A DNA stretch of 64,000 nucleotides from Burkholderiales bacterium (GCA_016213325.1 JACRAY010000026.1:211599-275598); one strand, 5' to 3'. Shown: positions 54,724 through 63,530, numbered from the stretch's first letter. Made by a program: numbers and translations. Notes: a model not told the origin generated them from the sequence alone.

Positions 54724-56142
54724 CTAACTTCTCTTCGGCAACAACGAGGGGGCGTCGCAGCGCAGGAACCTGCCACGCCCCGCTCGTCCCCGGTATGTGC
54801 CGTCCCACACCACTTCGCCGCGGCTCAGCGTGAGCGCGGGCCAGGCCTTCAGTTGCATGCCTTCGTAGGGCGTGTAGTCGACCGCGTGGTGCAGCTGCGC
54901 GTTGCGCACCGTCAGCTCGTGCTCGTCCCACACCACCAGGTCGGCGTCGCTGCCGATCGCGATGGTGCCCTTGCGCGGGTGCAGGCCGTAGGCCTTGGCG
55001 GGGCTGGTGGCGGTGAGCTCGACGAACTTCTGCAGCGTGATGCGCCCGCCCAGCACGCCTTCGGAATACAGCAGCGGCAGCCGCGTCTCCAGCCCCGGGA
55101 TGCCGTTGGGGATGTGGCGGAACGCCGCTTCTTCCCCGCCCGGCTTCTTGCCGGCCGGGTCGTCGTAGTTGAAAGGTGCATGGTCCGACGAGAACACCGT
55201 GAACAGGCCGTCGTTCAGGCCGTCCCAGATGAACTGCTGGTTGGACTTGTCGCGCGGCGGCGGGCTGCAGATGCACTTGGCGCCGTGGTAGCTGTCGTCG
55301 ATGCCGAGGTCTTCGGCAGTCAGGAACAGGTACTGCGGGCAGGTCTCGGCGAACACCGCGAGGCCATGGCTGCGCGCCCAGCGGATCTGCTCGATCGCTT
55401 CCTTGCCCGACACGTGCACGATCAGGATCGGCACGTCGACCAGCTGCGACAACGCGATGGCGCGGTGTGTCGCCTCGCGCTCCACCAGCATGGGGCGGGC
55501 ATGCGCATGGAAGCGCGGTGCGGTACGGCCGGCGGCTTCCAGGCGCTTCGTCAGCCATTCGATGCAGTCGGCGTTCTCGGCGTGGATCATCGCCATCGCG
55601 CCGTGCCGGCGCGCGACGTCGAGCACGTCGAGCATCTGGCCGTCGTCCAGCTTCATGTCGTCGTAGGTCATGTAGACCTTGAACGAGGTGTAGCCCTGGG
55701 CGATCAGCGCCGGCAATTCCTCCTGCAACACCTGCGGCGTGGGATCGCTCACGATCAGGTGGAAGGCGTAGTCGATCGCGGCCTTGCCTTCGGCGCGCGC
55801 GTGGTAGTCCTGCACCGCCGCCACCAGCGACTGGCCCTTGGCCTGCGCCGCGAACGGGATCACGGTGGTGGTGCCGCCACAGGCGGCCGAGCGCGTGCCG
55901 GTGAGGAAGTCGTCGGCCATGCGCGCCGGGCCTTCCATCGGCTGGTCCAGGTGGCAGTGGGCGTCCACGCCGCCGGGCGTGACGACGCGGCCGGCCGCGT
56001 CGATTTCGCGCGACCCCGCGGCCAGGCCTTCGCCGATGGCCACGATGCGGCCGCCGCGGACGCCGATGTCGGCGGCAAAGGTGTCGGCGGCAGTGGCGAC
56101 ACGGGCTTGGCGCACCACCAAGTCAAACACGGCTTCAGCCAC
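54724..56142 (-). CDS. Hydantoinase / dihydropyrimidinase family cyclic amidohydrolase
   Basis: A 472-residue metal-dependent amidohydrolase that opens cyclic ureides or imides. DAHCHLDQP carries the HxH metal pair. FKVYMTYDD has the Lys that is carboxylated in this family. AMIHAENADC and LIVHVSGKEA give further His ligands, and FSSDHAPFNYDD the catalytic Asp. The GTG at 56142 is the best start; upstream in-frame ATGs extend into the operator region. It is the first gene of a long minus-strand unit (racemase, TRAP, amidase, Bug, FAH). Confidence 0.9.
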   Translation of the reverse strand: MAEAVFDLVVRQARVATAADTFAADIGVRGGRIVAIGEGLAAGSREIDAAGRVVTPGGVDAHCHLDQPMEGPARMADDFLTGTRSAACGGTTTVIPFAAQAKGQSLVAAVQDYHARAEGKAAIDYAFHLIVSDPTPQVLQEELPALIAQGYTSFKVYMTYDDMKLDDGQMLDVLDVARRHGAMAMIHAENADCIEWLTKRLEAAGRTAPRFHAHARPMLVEREATHRAIALSQLVDVPILIVHVSGKEAIEQIRWARSHGLAVFAETCPQYLFLTAEDLGIDDSYHGAKCICSPPPRDKSNQQFIWDGLNDGLFTVFSSDHAPFNYDDPAGKKPGGEEAAFRHIPNGIPGLETRLPLLYSEGVLGGRITLQKFVELTATSPAKAYGLHPRKGTIAIGSDADLVVWDEHELTVRNAQLHHAVDYTPYEGMQLKAWPALTLSRGEVVWDGTYRGRAGRGRFLRCDAPSLLPKRS

Positions 56143-56190
56143 GGCGCACCCCCATGAGGCGACAATTGCCCCAAATAAGTGCGAACATAG

Positions 56191-56200
56191 TTGTCGACAA
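56191..56200. promoter_or_regulatory. Candidate GntR/FCD operator, site 1 (TTGTCGACAA)
   Basis: A perfect 10-base palindrome TTGTCGACAA about 50 bases before the hydantoinase start. TTGT-N2-ACAA palindromes are typical for FadR-subfamily GntR regulators, and such a gene lies 0.9 kb away. A half-site GACAATTG is at 56161-56168. Confidence 0.65.
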
Positions 56201-56336
56201 TAAGCGAAGGGCACAAGGCAAGTGCGGGTGCATTTCAGTCCTGTATCTGGGGAAGGGGCCCTGCAACATCCGGGCCACGTCGAGTGAGCGAACTATCGGC
56301 GATGAGACGAAAGTTGGCTTTAAGTGTTTACACTAA

Positions 56337-56344
56337 TGTCGACA
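56337..56344. promoter_or_regulatory. Candidate GntR/FCD operator, site 2 (TGTCGACA)
   Basis: TAATGTCGACAATTA (56334-56348) contains the same TGTCGACA core as site 1, with one arm slightly shorter. It lies 54 bases before the arylmalonate-decarboxylase-like gene. Site centres are 145 bases apart in the divergent intergenic region. Confidence 0.6.
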
Positions 56345-56397
56345 ATTATGACCAAAACGGATTGAATCGGCCGGCCGATCGGCGCCATACTCCACCC

Positions 56398-57123
56398 ATG
56401 AACCCACCGATCCGGCTGGGCGTGCTGACGCCCTCGTCCAATTCCGCGCTGGAGCCGCTGACCAGCGCCATCGTGGCCACGGTGCCCGGCGCCAGCGTGC
56501 ACTTCTCGCGCTTCAAGGTGACCGAGATCGCGCTGAGCGAGCAGGCGCTGGGCCAGTTCGACGACGGCAAGATCCTGGCGGCGGCCGAACTGCTGGCCGA
56601 CGCCAAGGTCGACGCCATCGGCTGGAGCGGCACCTCGTCGGGCTGGCTCGGCTTCGACGCCGACCGGCGCCTGTGCGAACGCATCCGCGAACGCACCGGC
56701 GTGCCGGCGACCACCGCGGTACTGGCGCTCAACGAGTTGCTGGCGCTGCGCGGCGTGCAGCGGCTTGCCTTCGTGACGCCGTACACCGACGACGTGCAGG
56801 CGCGCATCCTGGCGAACTACCGCGCGCTCGGCTTCGACGTGGTGGCCGAGCGGCACCTCGGCATCCGCGTCAACGACGACTTCTCGCGGGTCGACCCGCA
56901 GCACCTGCGCGCGCTGATGGACGAAGTGGCCGCGGCGCGCCCGCAGGCCATCACCACCTTCTGCACCAACCTCCATGCGGCGCAACTGGCCGACGCCTTC
57001 GAGCGCGAGCACGGCATCCCCCTGCTGGATACCGTGAGCACCACGGTGTGGGGAGCGCTGCGGCTGGCCGGTGCATCACCCGCCGCCGTGCGCGGCTGGG
57101 GGGAGCTGTTCCAATGGCAGTGA
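56398..57123 (+). CDS. Arylmalonate decarboxylase / maleate isomerase-like protein
   Basis: A 241-residue Asp/Glu racemase-superfamily member. RLGVLTPSSNSALEPL matches the start of maleate isomerase and arylmalonate decarboxylase (AMDase). AIGWSGTSSGWLGF (73-86) is at the first active-site position and has Ser/Gly where isomerases have Cys. TTFCTNLHAAQL holds the single conserved Cys, C189, as in AMDase (Cys188). It therefore looks more like a decarboxylase than an isomerase. It is divergent from the hydantoinase and overlaps the regulator gene by 10 bases. Confidence 0.75.
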   Translation: MNPPIRLGVLTPSSNSALEPLTSAIVATVPGASVHFSRFKVTEIALSEQALGQFDDGKILAAAELLADAKVDAIGWSGTSSGWLGFDADRRLCERIRERTGVPATTAVLALNELLALRGVQRLAFVTPYTDDVQARILANYRALGFDVVAERHLGIRVNDDFSRVDPQHLRALMDEVAAARPQAITTFCTNLHAAQLADAFEREHGIPLLDTVSTTVWGALRLAGASPAAVRGWGELFQWQ

Positions 57124-57890
57124 ATAGAATGGCGGCGCACCGTCCCGCCCACCCGCACCACCCGCACCCCCACGCCTCGCCCATGCCGGCCCCCGCGCGC
57201 AAGTCCGCCACGCCCAGAGCCGAACGCGAGTCGACGGTGGACGAAATCTACGAGCGCATCTACATCGCGATCCTCGAGCATCGCCTGCAACCCGGCACCA
57301 AGCTGGGCGAGGAGCGCATGGCCGACATCTTCGGGGTGAGCCGCGCGCGCATCCGCGAGGTGCTGGCCCGGCTCGCGCACGAGCAGATCGTCGAGCTGTA
57401 CCCGCAGCGCGGCGCCTACATCGCCAAGCCCACCACCGAACAGGCGCGCGACGTGTTCGAGGCGCGCCGGCTGATCGAGCCGGCGGTGATGAAGCGGCTG
57501 ATCGACACGCTGACGCCCGAGAAGGTGAACCGGCTGCGCCAGCACAACGAGCTGGAGGCCGACGCGCACCGGCGCAACGACAAGCGCGCGGTGATCCGCC
57601 TGTCGGGCGAGTTCCACACGCTGGCCGCGGAGCTGGCGGGCAATTCGGCGCTGGCGCGCAGCATGCGCGAGCTGTGCATGCTGACCTGCCTGATCATCTT
57701 CTTGTACGACGCGCCGACGGCGCAGAGCTGCCGCAACGACGAGCACGAGCGCATCGTCGACGCAGTGGCCAAGCGCGACCGGGCCAAGGTGGAGCAGCTG
57801 ATGCTGGACCACCTGGACCACATCGAGGGCAGCCTGCAGCTGGACCACAGCAACGGCGAGGCGGACCTCGAGGCGATTTTCAAGGGCTAG
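57114..57890 (+). CDS. GntR family transcriptional regulator (FCD domain)
   Basis: A 258-residue regulator. The winged helix is in VDEIYERIYIAILEHRLQPG, GEERMADIFGVSRARIREVL and LYPQRGAYIAKPTTEQ. The helical FCD ligand domain follows, with metal-site type residues in HTLAAELAGN, CRNDEHERIVDAVAKRD and LMLDHLDHIEGSL. The start at 57114 has a GGGGAG site 8 bases upstream but gives a His/Pro-rich leader (HRPAHPHHPHPH); the ATG at 57183 is an alternative. The palindromes at 56191 and 56337 are its likely operators. Confidence 0.9.
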   Translation: MAVNRMAAHRPAHPHHPHPHASPMPAPARKSATPRAERESTVDEIYERIYIAILEHRLQPGTKLGEERMADIFGVSRARIREVLARLAHEQIVELYPQRGAYIAKPTTEQARDVFEARRLIEPAVMKRLIDTLTPEKVNRLRQHNELEADAHRRNDKRAVIRLSGEFHTLAAELAGNSALARSMRELCMLTCLIIFLYDAPTAQSCRNDEHERIVDAVAKRDRAKVEQLMLDHLDHIEGSLQLDHSNGEADLEAIFKG

Positions 57891-57902
57891 CAGTCGCCCT
57901 TT

Positions 57903-57966
57903 GCTGGGGTTGCACCCCAGCCTACCCGTAGAGACCGTGCCTTCGCAGGCTGGGGTGCAACCCCAG
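57903..57966. repeat. Family A palindrome pair (copies 6-7) between GntR and sgaA genes
   Basis: Copy 6 (57903-57925) reads GCTGGGGT-TGC-ACCCCAGC then CTAC; copy 7 (57945-57966) reads GCAG then GCTGGGGT-GCA-ACCCCAG(A). Head-to-head arrangement with loops that complement each other, as in the pair at 7713. It lies 12 bases past the GntR stop. Confidence 0.92.
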
Positions 57967-58000
57967 ATCACGCCTGCCATGCCCACACCGAGGAGACAAC

Positions 58001-59227
58001 ATGCCACCCCTGAACTTCCACCCCGCCGGCCGCCACTTCCTGGGCATCCCCGGCCCCAGCCCGGTGCCCGACCGCCTGCTGCGCGCCATGAGTTACCCCA
58101 CCATCGACCACCGCGGCCCCGAGTTCGGTGCGCTCGGCCTGAAGGTGTTGCAGGGCATGCAGGCCATCTTCAAGACGCGGCATCCGGTGGCGATCTATCC
58201 CGCCTCCGGCACCGGCGCCTGGGAAGCCGCGCTCGTCAACACGCTGAGCCCCGGCGACCAGGTGCTGATGTTCGAGACGGGGCACTTCGCCACGCTGTGG
58301 AACAAGATGGCGCTGCGCCTGGGCCTGCAACCCGAGTTCATCGGCCTGCCGGGCATCGAAGGCTGGCGCCGCGGCGTGCAGGCCGACATGGTGGAAGAGC
58401 GCCTGCGCGCCGACCGCGAGCACCGCATCCGGGCGGTGTGCGTGGTGCACAACGAAACGTCGACTGGCGTCACCTCGGACATCGCCGCGGTGCGGCGCGC
58501 GATCGACGCCGCGAAACACCCGGCGCTGCTGCTGGTCGACACCATCTCGGGCCTGGCCTCGGCCGACTACCGCCATGACGAATGGGGCGTGGACGTCACC
58601 GTCAGCGGCTCGCAGAAAGGCCTGATGCTGCCCCCGGGCATCAGCTTCAACGCGCTGTCGCCGCGCGCGCTGGAAGCGGCCAGGCAATCCAAGCTGCCCA
58701 GGTCGTTCTGGGCCTGGGACGAGATCGTGGAAATGAACCGCACCGGCTACTGGCCGTACACACCCAATACCAACCTGCTGTACGCGCTGGCCGAAGCCAT
58801 CGACATGCTGCTGGAAGAAGGGCTGGACGAAGTGTTCGCGCGCCACCAGCGGCTGGCCGCCGCCTGCCGCGCCGCCGTGGATGCCTGGGGCCTCGAGATC
58901 CAGTGCGCCGACCCCACCGTGTACTCACCGGTGCTGACCGGCGTGATGATGCCGGCCGGCGTCGATGCGGACGCGGTGCGCAAGCTCATCTATTCGCGCT
59001 TCAACCTGTCGCTGGGCGCGGGCCTCGGCAAGGTGAAGGGCCTGATGTTCCGCATCGGCCACCTGGGCGACTGCAACGACCTGACGTTGCTGGCGCACGT
59101 GGCGGGCTGCGAGATGGGGCTGGAGCTGGCCGGCGTGCGGCTGGCCGCCAGCGGCACGTCCGCGGCCATGGCGTCGCTGAAGGCGGCCGCTGGCGCGCGC
59201 GAACGGCCGGCGGCGCGCAGTATTTGA
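58001..59227 (+). CDS. sgaA: Serine-glyoxylate aminotransferase-like class V aminotransferase
   Basis: A 408-residue PLP enzyme. FLGIPGPSPVPDRLLRAMSY and PTIDHRGPEF begin it. IYPASGTGAWEAALVNTLSP, VCVVHNETSTGVTSDIAAVR, LLVDTISGLASADYRHDEWG and VTVSGSQKGLMLPPG (PLP-binding Lys) are diagnostic. It closely matches the SgaA type of methylotrophs and Burkholderiales, which aminates glyoxylate from serine. GAGGAGACAAC precedes the ATG. It may use glyoxylate released by the adjacent catabolic cluster; a family A repeat pair separates it from the regulator gene. Confidence 0.9.
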   Translation: MPPLNFHPAGRHFLGIPGPSPVPDRLLRAMSYPTIDHRGPEFGALGLKVLQGMQAIFKTRHPVAIYPASGTGAWEAALVNTLSPGDQVLMFETGHFATLWNKMALRLGLQPEFIGLPGIEGWRRGVQADMVEERLRADREHRIRAVCVVHNETSTGVTSDIAAVRRAIDAAKHPALLLVDTISGLASADYRHDEWGVDVTVSGSQKGLMLPPGISFNALSPRALEAARQSKLPRSFWAWDEIVEMNRTGYWPYTPNTNLLYALAEAIDMLLEEGLDEVFARHQRLAAACRAAVDAWGLEIQCADPTVYSPVLTGVMMPAGVDADAVRKLIYSRFNLSLGAGLGKVKGLMFRIGHLGDCNDLTLLAHVAGCEMGLELAGVRLAASGTSAAMASLKAAAGARERPAARSI

Positions 59228-59300
59228 CGGCCAACACGGTCGGCTTGCCGAATTTACCTACGCTTTACTTCCAGGCGCCGGTTGGCGCGTTGAATGAGGC

Positions 59301-61241
59301 ATGGAAATGTTGTCCTACTCCACCCGTTCGTGGCTGCACCGGATCACCTGGGTTCCGGCGCTGCTGATTGCTTTTGCGTGCAGTGCCATGGCCCAGCAGG
59401 AGGCGGCAGACCCACCGGGCCGGGTCGCCACCCTGACCCAGCACGCCGGCTCGGTCGTCTTCGCGCCCGATGGCGAGGAAGAATGGGTCGACCTGCCGCT
59501 GCATCGGCCCCTGACGCGGGGCGACCGCATCTGGACCGACCGCGGCTCGCGCGCCGAGCTGCACATGGGAGCGACCGCGCTGCACCTGGACAGCCAGGCG
59601 CACCTGGCGTTCTTCGAGCTCGATGACCAGTCCGCGCAGCTGAGCCTGACGCAGGGCAGCGTCAACGTTCGCGTGCGCGAACTGGCGCCGCGCGAAAACC
59701 TGGAAGTCGACACGCCCAACCTGGCCGTGCGCGCGGCCGAGCCGGGCGACTGGCGTGTCGACGTCGATACCGGCGACCACACGACGCGCGTGAGCGTGCG
59801 CAGCGGCAGCGTGCTGGTGTACGGGGAGCGCGGCGAATCGCTGCGCCTGGCAGCCGGCCAGCAGGCCACCTTCGAAGGCCGCGACCTGCGGGGGGTGGCC
59901 GGCCGCGTGGCGGGCACCGACGACTTCGACCAGTGGGCGGCCGACCTGAACCGCCGCGAAGATGTGTCGGTGTCGGCGCGCTACGTACCGCGCGGCGTGG
60001 TCGGCTACCAGATGCTGGACAACCACGGCAGCTGGGCCAACGACCCCACCTACGGCGCCGTCTGGTACCCGCGCGTCGTGGTCAACGACTGGGCGCCCTA
60101 TCGCTATGGCCGCTGGGAATTCATCCGGCCCTGGGGCTGGACCTGGGTGGACGACGCGCCCTGGGGCTTCGCGCCCTTCCACTACGGCCGCTGGGCCCGC
60201 ATCGGCGCGCGCTGGTGCTGGGTGCCGGGCCGCTTCGGGCCGCGCCCGGTGTATGCGCCCGCGCTAGTCGCCTTCCTCGGCAACGGCCTGTCCATCAGCA
60301 TCGGCCTGGGCAGCGGCCCCGGCATCGGCTGGTACCCGCTGGCCCCCGGCGAAGCCTGGTGGCCCACGTACCGCACGACCAACGTGTACGTCACCAACGT
60401 CAACCGTTACATCGTCATCAACCGCAACGTCGACCACGTGCATCGCCGGCACGTCGACGCTGTCACGTCGGTGCGGGCGGACGGTTTCAACCAGCGCCGC
60501 GTGGTCGTGCGCGACCAATGGCGGCCGGTGCGGCCGCAGGACCTGTCGAGGGCGCAGGTCACCACCACGCTGCCGCGGCCCGAGCGGGGCGGCGACCGCG
60601 ACCGGGGCGACCGTTCGCGCCTGGTGGCCACGCCGCCGCCGGCGACCCAGCCGGCCCTGCCGAGCCGTACCTTCCCCGGCGTGGGCGTCACCGGCCGGGG
60701 CAGCGACGCTGCCCGCGAGGAACGGCGCGAGGTGCGCGAGGAACGCCGCGATGACCGCCGTGACGAACGCGTGCAGCGCGAGCAGCAGCGCGACCAGCAG
60801 CGCGCGCAGCAGGAAGTGCAGGAACGCCAGCGCGAGCAGGCCGCCCGCCAGCTGCACGAGCGGCAAGTGCGTGAACAGGCCGCCCGCGAACAGGCGACGG
60901 CGCGCCAGCAGGAGCGGGCCCGCGAGCAGGCGGCGGCGCGCCAGCAGGAGCGCGCGCAGCAACAGGAGCGGGCACAGCAGCGCGAACAGGCACGTGAACA
61001 GCAACGCGAACAGCGCGATGCCGCCCCCCGCCAGCAGGAGCGTCCGCAGCCCCAGGTGGAACGTGCGCAACAGCGCGCACAGCGCGAGCAGGAGCGCGCC
61101 CAGCAACAGCAGGAACGCGCGCAACGCGCCAAGGAAACCCGCGAAGAGCGCGAGCGCCCGGCGCCGCAACGCCGCGAGGCCCCGCGGCCGCAAAAGGACA
61201 ACGACGACGACGAACGCCGCGGCCGGGGCCGCGGCGGCTGA
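59301..61241 (+). CDS. Exported FecR/DUF6600-type protein with long Arg/Gln/Glu-rich tail
   Basis: A 646-residue protein. After a signal peptide (WVPALLIAFACSAMAQ) comes a FecR-like beta domain (VATLTQHAGSVVFAP, LTRGDRIWTDRGSRAELHMG, LTQGSVNVRVRELAPRENLE; ~40-190). A DUF6600-like Trp/Tyr-rich region follows (WANDPTYGAVWYPRVVVNDW, RPWGWTWVDDAPWGFAPFHY; ~235-340). The last ~170 residues are nearly all R, E, Q and A with repeated QQERAR/QQREQ units, predicted as a long charged helix. It probably lies in the periplasm or is exported. Its stop abuts that of the convergent EF-G-like gene. Confidence 0.82.
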   Translation: MEMLSYSTRSWLHRITWVPALLIAFACSAMAQQEAADPPGRVATLTQHAGSVVFAPDGEEEWVDLPLHRPLTRGDRIWTDRGSRAELHMGATALHLDSQAHLAFFELDDQSAQLSLTQGSVNVRVRELAPRENLEVDTPNLAVRAAEPGDWRVDVDTGDHTTRVSVRSGSVLVYGERGESLRLAAGQQATFEGRDLRGVAGRVAGTDDFDQWAADLNRREDVSVSARYVPRGVVGYQMLDNHGSWANDPTYGAVWYPRVVVNDWAPYRYGRWEFIRPWGWTWVDDAPWGFAPFHYGRWARIGARWCWVPGRFGPRPVYAPALVAFLGNGLSISIGLGSGPGIGWYPLAPGEAWWPTYRTTNVYVTNVNRYIVINRNVDHVHRRHVDAVTSVRADGFNQRRVVVRDQWRPVRPQDLSRAQVTTTLPRPERGGDRDRGDRSRLVATPPPATQPALPSRTFPGVGVTGRGSDAAREERREVREERRDDRRDERVQREQQRDQQRAQQEVQERQREQAARQLHERQVREQAAREQATARQQERAREQAAARQQERAQQQERAQQREQAREQQREQRDAAPRQQERPQPQVERAQQRAQREQERAQQQQERAQRAKETREERERPAPQRREAPRPQKDNDDDERRGRGRGG

Positions 61242-63296
61242 CTAGCCTTCGTCCTTGATCTGGTACTTCGACGCCAGCTGCGCCTGCACGGTAGGCGGCA
61301 CCGGCTCGTAGTGGCTGAACTCGATGGTGTAGCGGCCCTGGCCGCCCGTCAGCGAGTTCAGCCGTGACTGGTAGCTGGCCAGCTCCGACAGCGGCACCAG
61401 CGCCATCACGGTCAGCGCACCTGCGGCGCTGGAGCCCGTGCCGCTCACCTGGCCGCGGCGTGACGCCAGGTCGCCGGTGATGTCGCCCATGTTCTGTTCG
61501 GGCGCGGCAATCTCCACGTTGACGATCGGCTCCAGCACCACCGGGCGCGCGGCCTGCACCGCAGCCTGCAACGCCTTCTTGGCAGCCGTCACGAAAGCGA
61601 TTTCCTTGCTGTCGACCGTGTGGCTCTTGCCGTCGTACACCACTACCTTCACGTCCACCACCGGGTAGCCCGCCACCACGCCCGCTTCCATCGCGGCGTG
61701 CACGCCCTTCTCCACCGCCGGCATGAAGTTGTGCGGGATCGCGCCGCCCTTCACTTCGTCGACGAACTGGAAGCCGGTGCCGCGCGGCAGCGGCTCGATG
61801 CGCAGGAACACCTCGCCGAACTGGCCGGCGCCGCCGGTCTGCTTCTTGTGGCGGTGGTGGCCTTCGGCCGGCAGGCTGATGGTCTCGCGGTAGGCGATGC
61901 GCGGCGGCCGCGTATTCACCTCGCAGCGGTGCACTTCGGTCAGGCGGTCCAGCAGCGTCTTCAGGTGCAGCTCGCCCAGCCCGTAGATCACGCTCTCGTT
62001 GGTGCTCGACACGTGTTCCAGCCGCAGGCACGGGTCTTCGCTCACCAGCTTCTGCAGGATGTCGTGCAGCCGCTGCTCGTCGCCGCGGCGCTTGGGCTCG
62101 ATCGCCAGGCCATGCACCGGATACGGAAACTCCAGCGGCTTCAGGTGGATGTGCGAGTCCTCGGCGGCGTCGTGCAGCACGGCGTCGAAGTGCAGTTCTT
62201 CCACCTTGGCGATGGCGCAGATGTCGCCCGGCACCGCCTTGGCCACTTCCTTGACTTCCTTGCCCTGCATCATGAACAGGTGGCCCACCTTGAACGGCCG
62301 CCGCCCGTCGCCCACGTACAGCTGGCTGTCCTTGGTCAGCGTGCCCTGGTGCACCCGGATCACGCCCATCTTGCCGACGTACGGGTCCTGAGTGACCTTG
62401 AAGACGTGCGCCAGCACGTGTTTGTCGGGGTCCACGTGCGCCTGGTAGGGCTTGGCGGCATCGCCCTCGCCTTCCAGGAAGGCCGGCGGGTTGCTTTCGG
62501 TGGGGTCGGGCAGCAGTTTCTCGATCACGTCCAGCAGTTCGGCCACGCCGGCGCCGGTGCGGGCCGACACGAAGCACACGGGGATCAGGTGGCCCTCGCG
62601 CATCGCCTGTTCCAGCGGCGCGTGCAGCTCCGCCGGGTCGACGTCGCCGTCGTTCAGGTAGCGCTCGGTGAACTCGGCGTCGACCTCCACCACCTGCTCG
62701 ACCAGCGCGCGATGCGCGGCCTCCACCGAGGAGAAGTCGGGTGGCGGGCCGTCGGTGCCCACGTTGTAGAAGCAGTCGATCACCGCCTCGCCCTTTTGCG
62801 ACGGCAGGTTGACCGGCAGGCATTCACGCCCGAACGTGTCCTGGATCTGCGCCAGCAGCTGTTCGAGGTTGACGCCCTGCGAATCGATCTTGTTGACCAC
62901 GATGATGCGGTCGCGTTCGCGCTGCTGTGCCCATTCCATCATGCGCACGGCCATCGGCTCGATGCCGGTGCCCGCATTGATCACGATGGCGGCCGTCTCC
63001 ACCGCTTCCAGCGCGGGCAGCGACTGCCCCAGGAAGTCGGGGGCGCCGGGGGTGTCGATGAGGTGCGAGGTGATGCCCTTGTGCTCGAAATGCACGATCG
63101 AGGCGTTGAGGGAACGCAGCGCGCGCTTTTCCAGCGGGTCGTGGTCGCTCACGGTCGATCCGCGTTCCACGCTGCCCGGCGCACCGATGGCGCCGGCTTT
63201 CCACAACAGCGCCTCCACCAGGCTCGTCTTGCCCGCCGCACTGGGACCGACCAGGGCCAGGGTGCGGCGGGCCGCTATGTCACGATGGGTTGCCAC
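61242..63296 (-). CDS. Elongation factor G-like GTPase (EF-G paralog)
   Basis: A 684-residue translational GTPase with G-domain (1-270), domain II (PYVGKMGVIRVHQGTL), and EF-G domains III-V (RLEHVSSTNESVIYGLGELH, GAGQFGEVFLRIEPLP, ITGDLASRRGQVSGTGSSA). G1 is GPSAAGKTS (17-25) rather than AHxDxGKTT. Switch II is DTPGAPDF (81-88), where EF-G has DTPGHVDF: the catalytic His is replaced by A85. G4 is NKID. This is the EF-G-like paralog class of uncertain function, not the housekeeping fusA of the str operon. Confidence 0.9.
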   Translation of the reverse strand: MATHRDIAARRTLALVGPSAAGKTSLVEALLWKAGAIGAPGSVERGSTVSDHDPLEKRALRSLNASIVHFEHKGITSHLIDTPGAPDFLGQSLPALEAVETAAIVINAGTGIEPMAVRMMEWAQQRERDRIIVVNKIDSQGVNLEQLLAQIQDTFGRECLPVNLPSQKGEAVIDCFYNVGTDGPPPDFSSVEAAHRALVEQVVEVDAEFTERYLNDGDVDPAELHAPLEQAMREGHLIPVCFVSARTGAGVAELLDVIEKLLPDPTESNPPAFLEGEGDAAKPYQAHVDPDKHVLAHVFKVTQDPYVGKMGVIRVHQGTLTKDSQLYVGDGRRPFKVGHLFMMQGKEVKEVAKAVPGDICAIAKVEELHFDAVLHDAAEDSHIHLKPLEFPYPVHGLAIEPKRRGDEQRLHDILQKLVSEDPCLRLEHVSSTNESVIYGLGELHLKTLLDRLTEVHRCEVNTRPPRIAYRETISLPAEGHHRHKKQTGGAGQFGEVFLRIEPLPRGTGFQFVDEVKGGAIPHNFMPAVEKGVHAAMEAGVVAGYPVVDVKVVVYDGKSHTVDSKEIAFVTAAKKALQAAVQAARPVVLEPIVNVEIAAPEQNMGDITGDLASRRGQVSGTGSSAAGALTVMALVPLSELASYQSRLNSLTGGQGRYTIEFSHYEPVPPTVQAQLASKYQIKDEG

Positions 63297-63436
63297 GGCT
63301 GTCTCCTGTCATCAATGTGTCGATGGCCCATGGTACGGCAGGCTGCGCGGCTGCGGCAATTGCTGCACTGCGGGTTGATACGGATCAGACCGGCGACGGG
63401 GTTGTGAATTAGTGCCTCCGTCCTGCCCATGCTTCA

Positions 63437-63465
63437 TTGTGGCGCTGGCACGGCTGTGCTACCTT
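63437..63465 (+). promoter_or_regulatory. Candidate sigma-70 promoter of the hemagglutinin-like gene
   Basis: TTGTGG (63437-63442), a 17-base spacer and TACCTT (63460-63465) match the -35/-10 pattern loosely, 66 bases before the ATG at 63531. The surrounding 234-base intergenic region (63297-63530) shows nothing else I recognise. Confidence 0.35.
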
Positions 63466-63530
63466 TGCCGGTCAACTGCCGCCATTGTCTTTTCCGGTCG
63501 CAGGGGCAAGCCGCGAGGGGGCGGCAACGG

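Noticed and set aside
53968..59227. Cluster read as an allantoin/ureidoglycine pathway
   Set aside because: The class V aminotransferase matches the serine-glyoxylate type rather than the ureidoglycine type, and no allantoate amidohydrolase or ureidoglycolate gene is present.
60901..61100. Repeats in the FecR-like gene tail as a separate repeat element
   Set aside because: They follow codon periodicity and encode the Q/R/E-rich helix; they are internal coding repeats.
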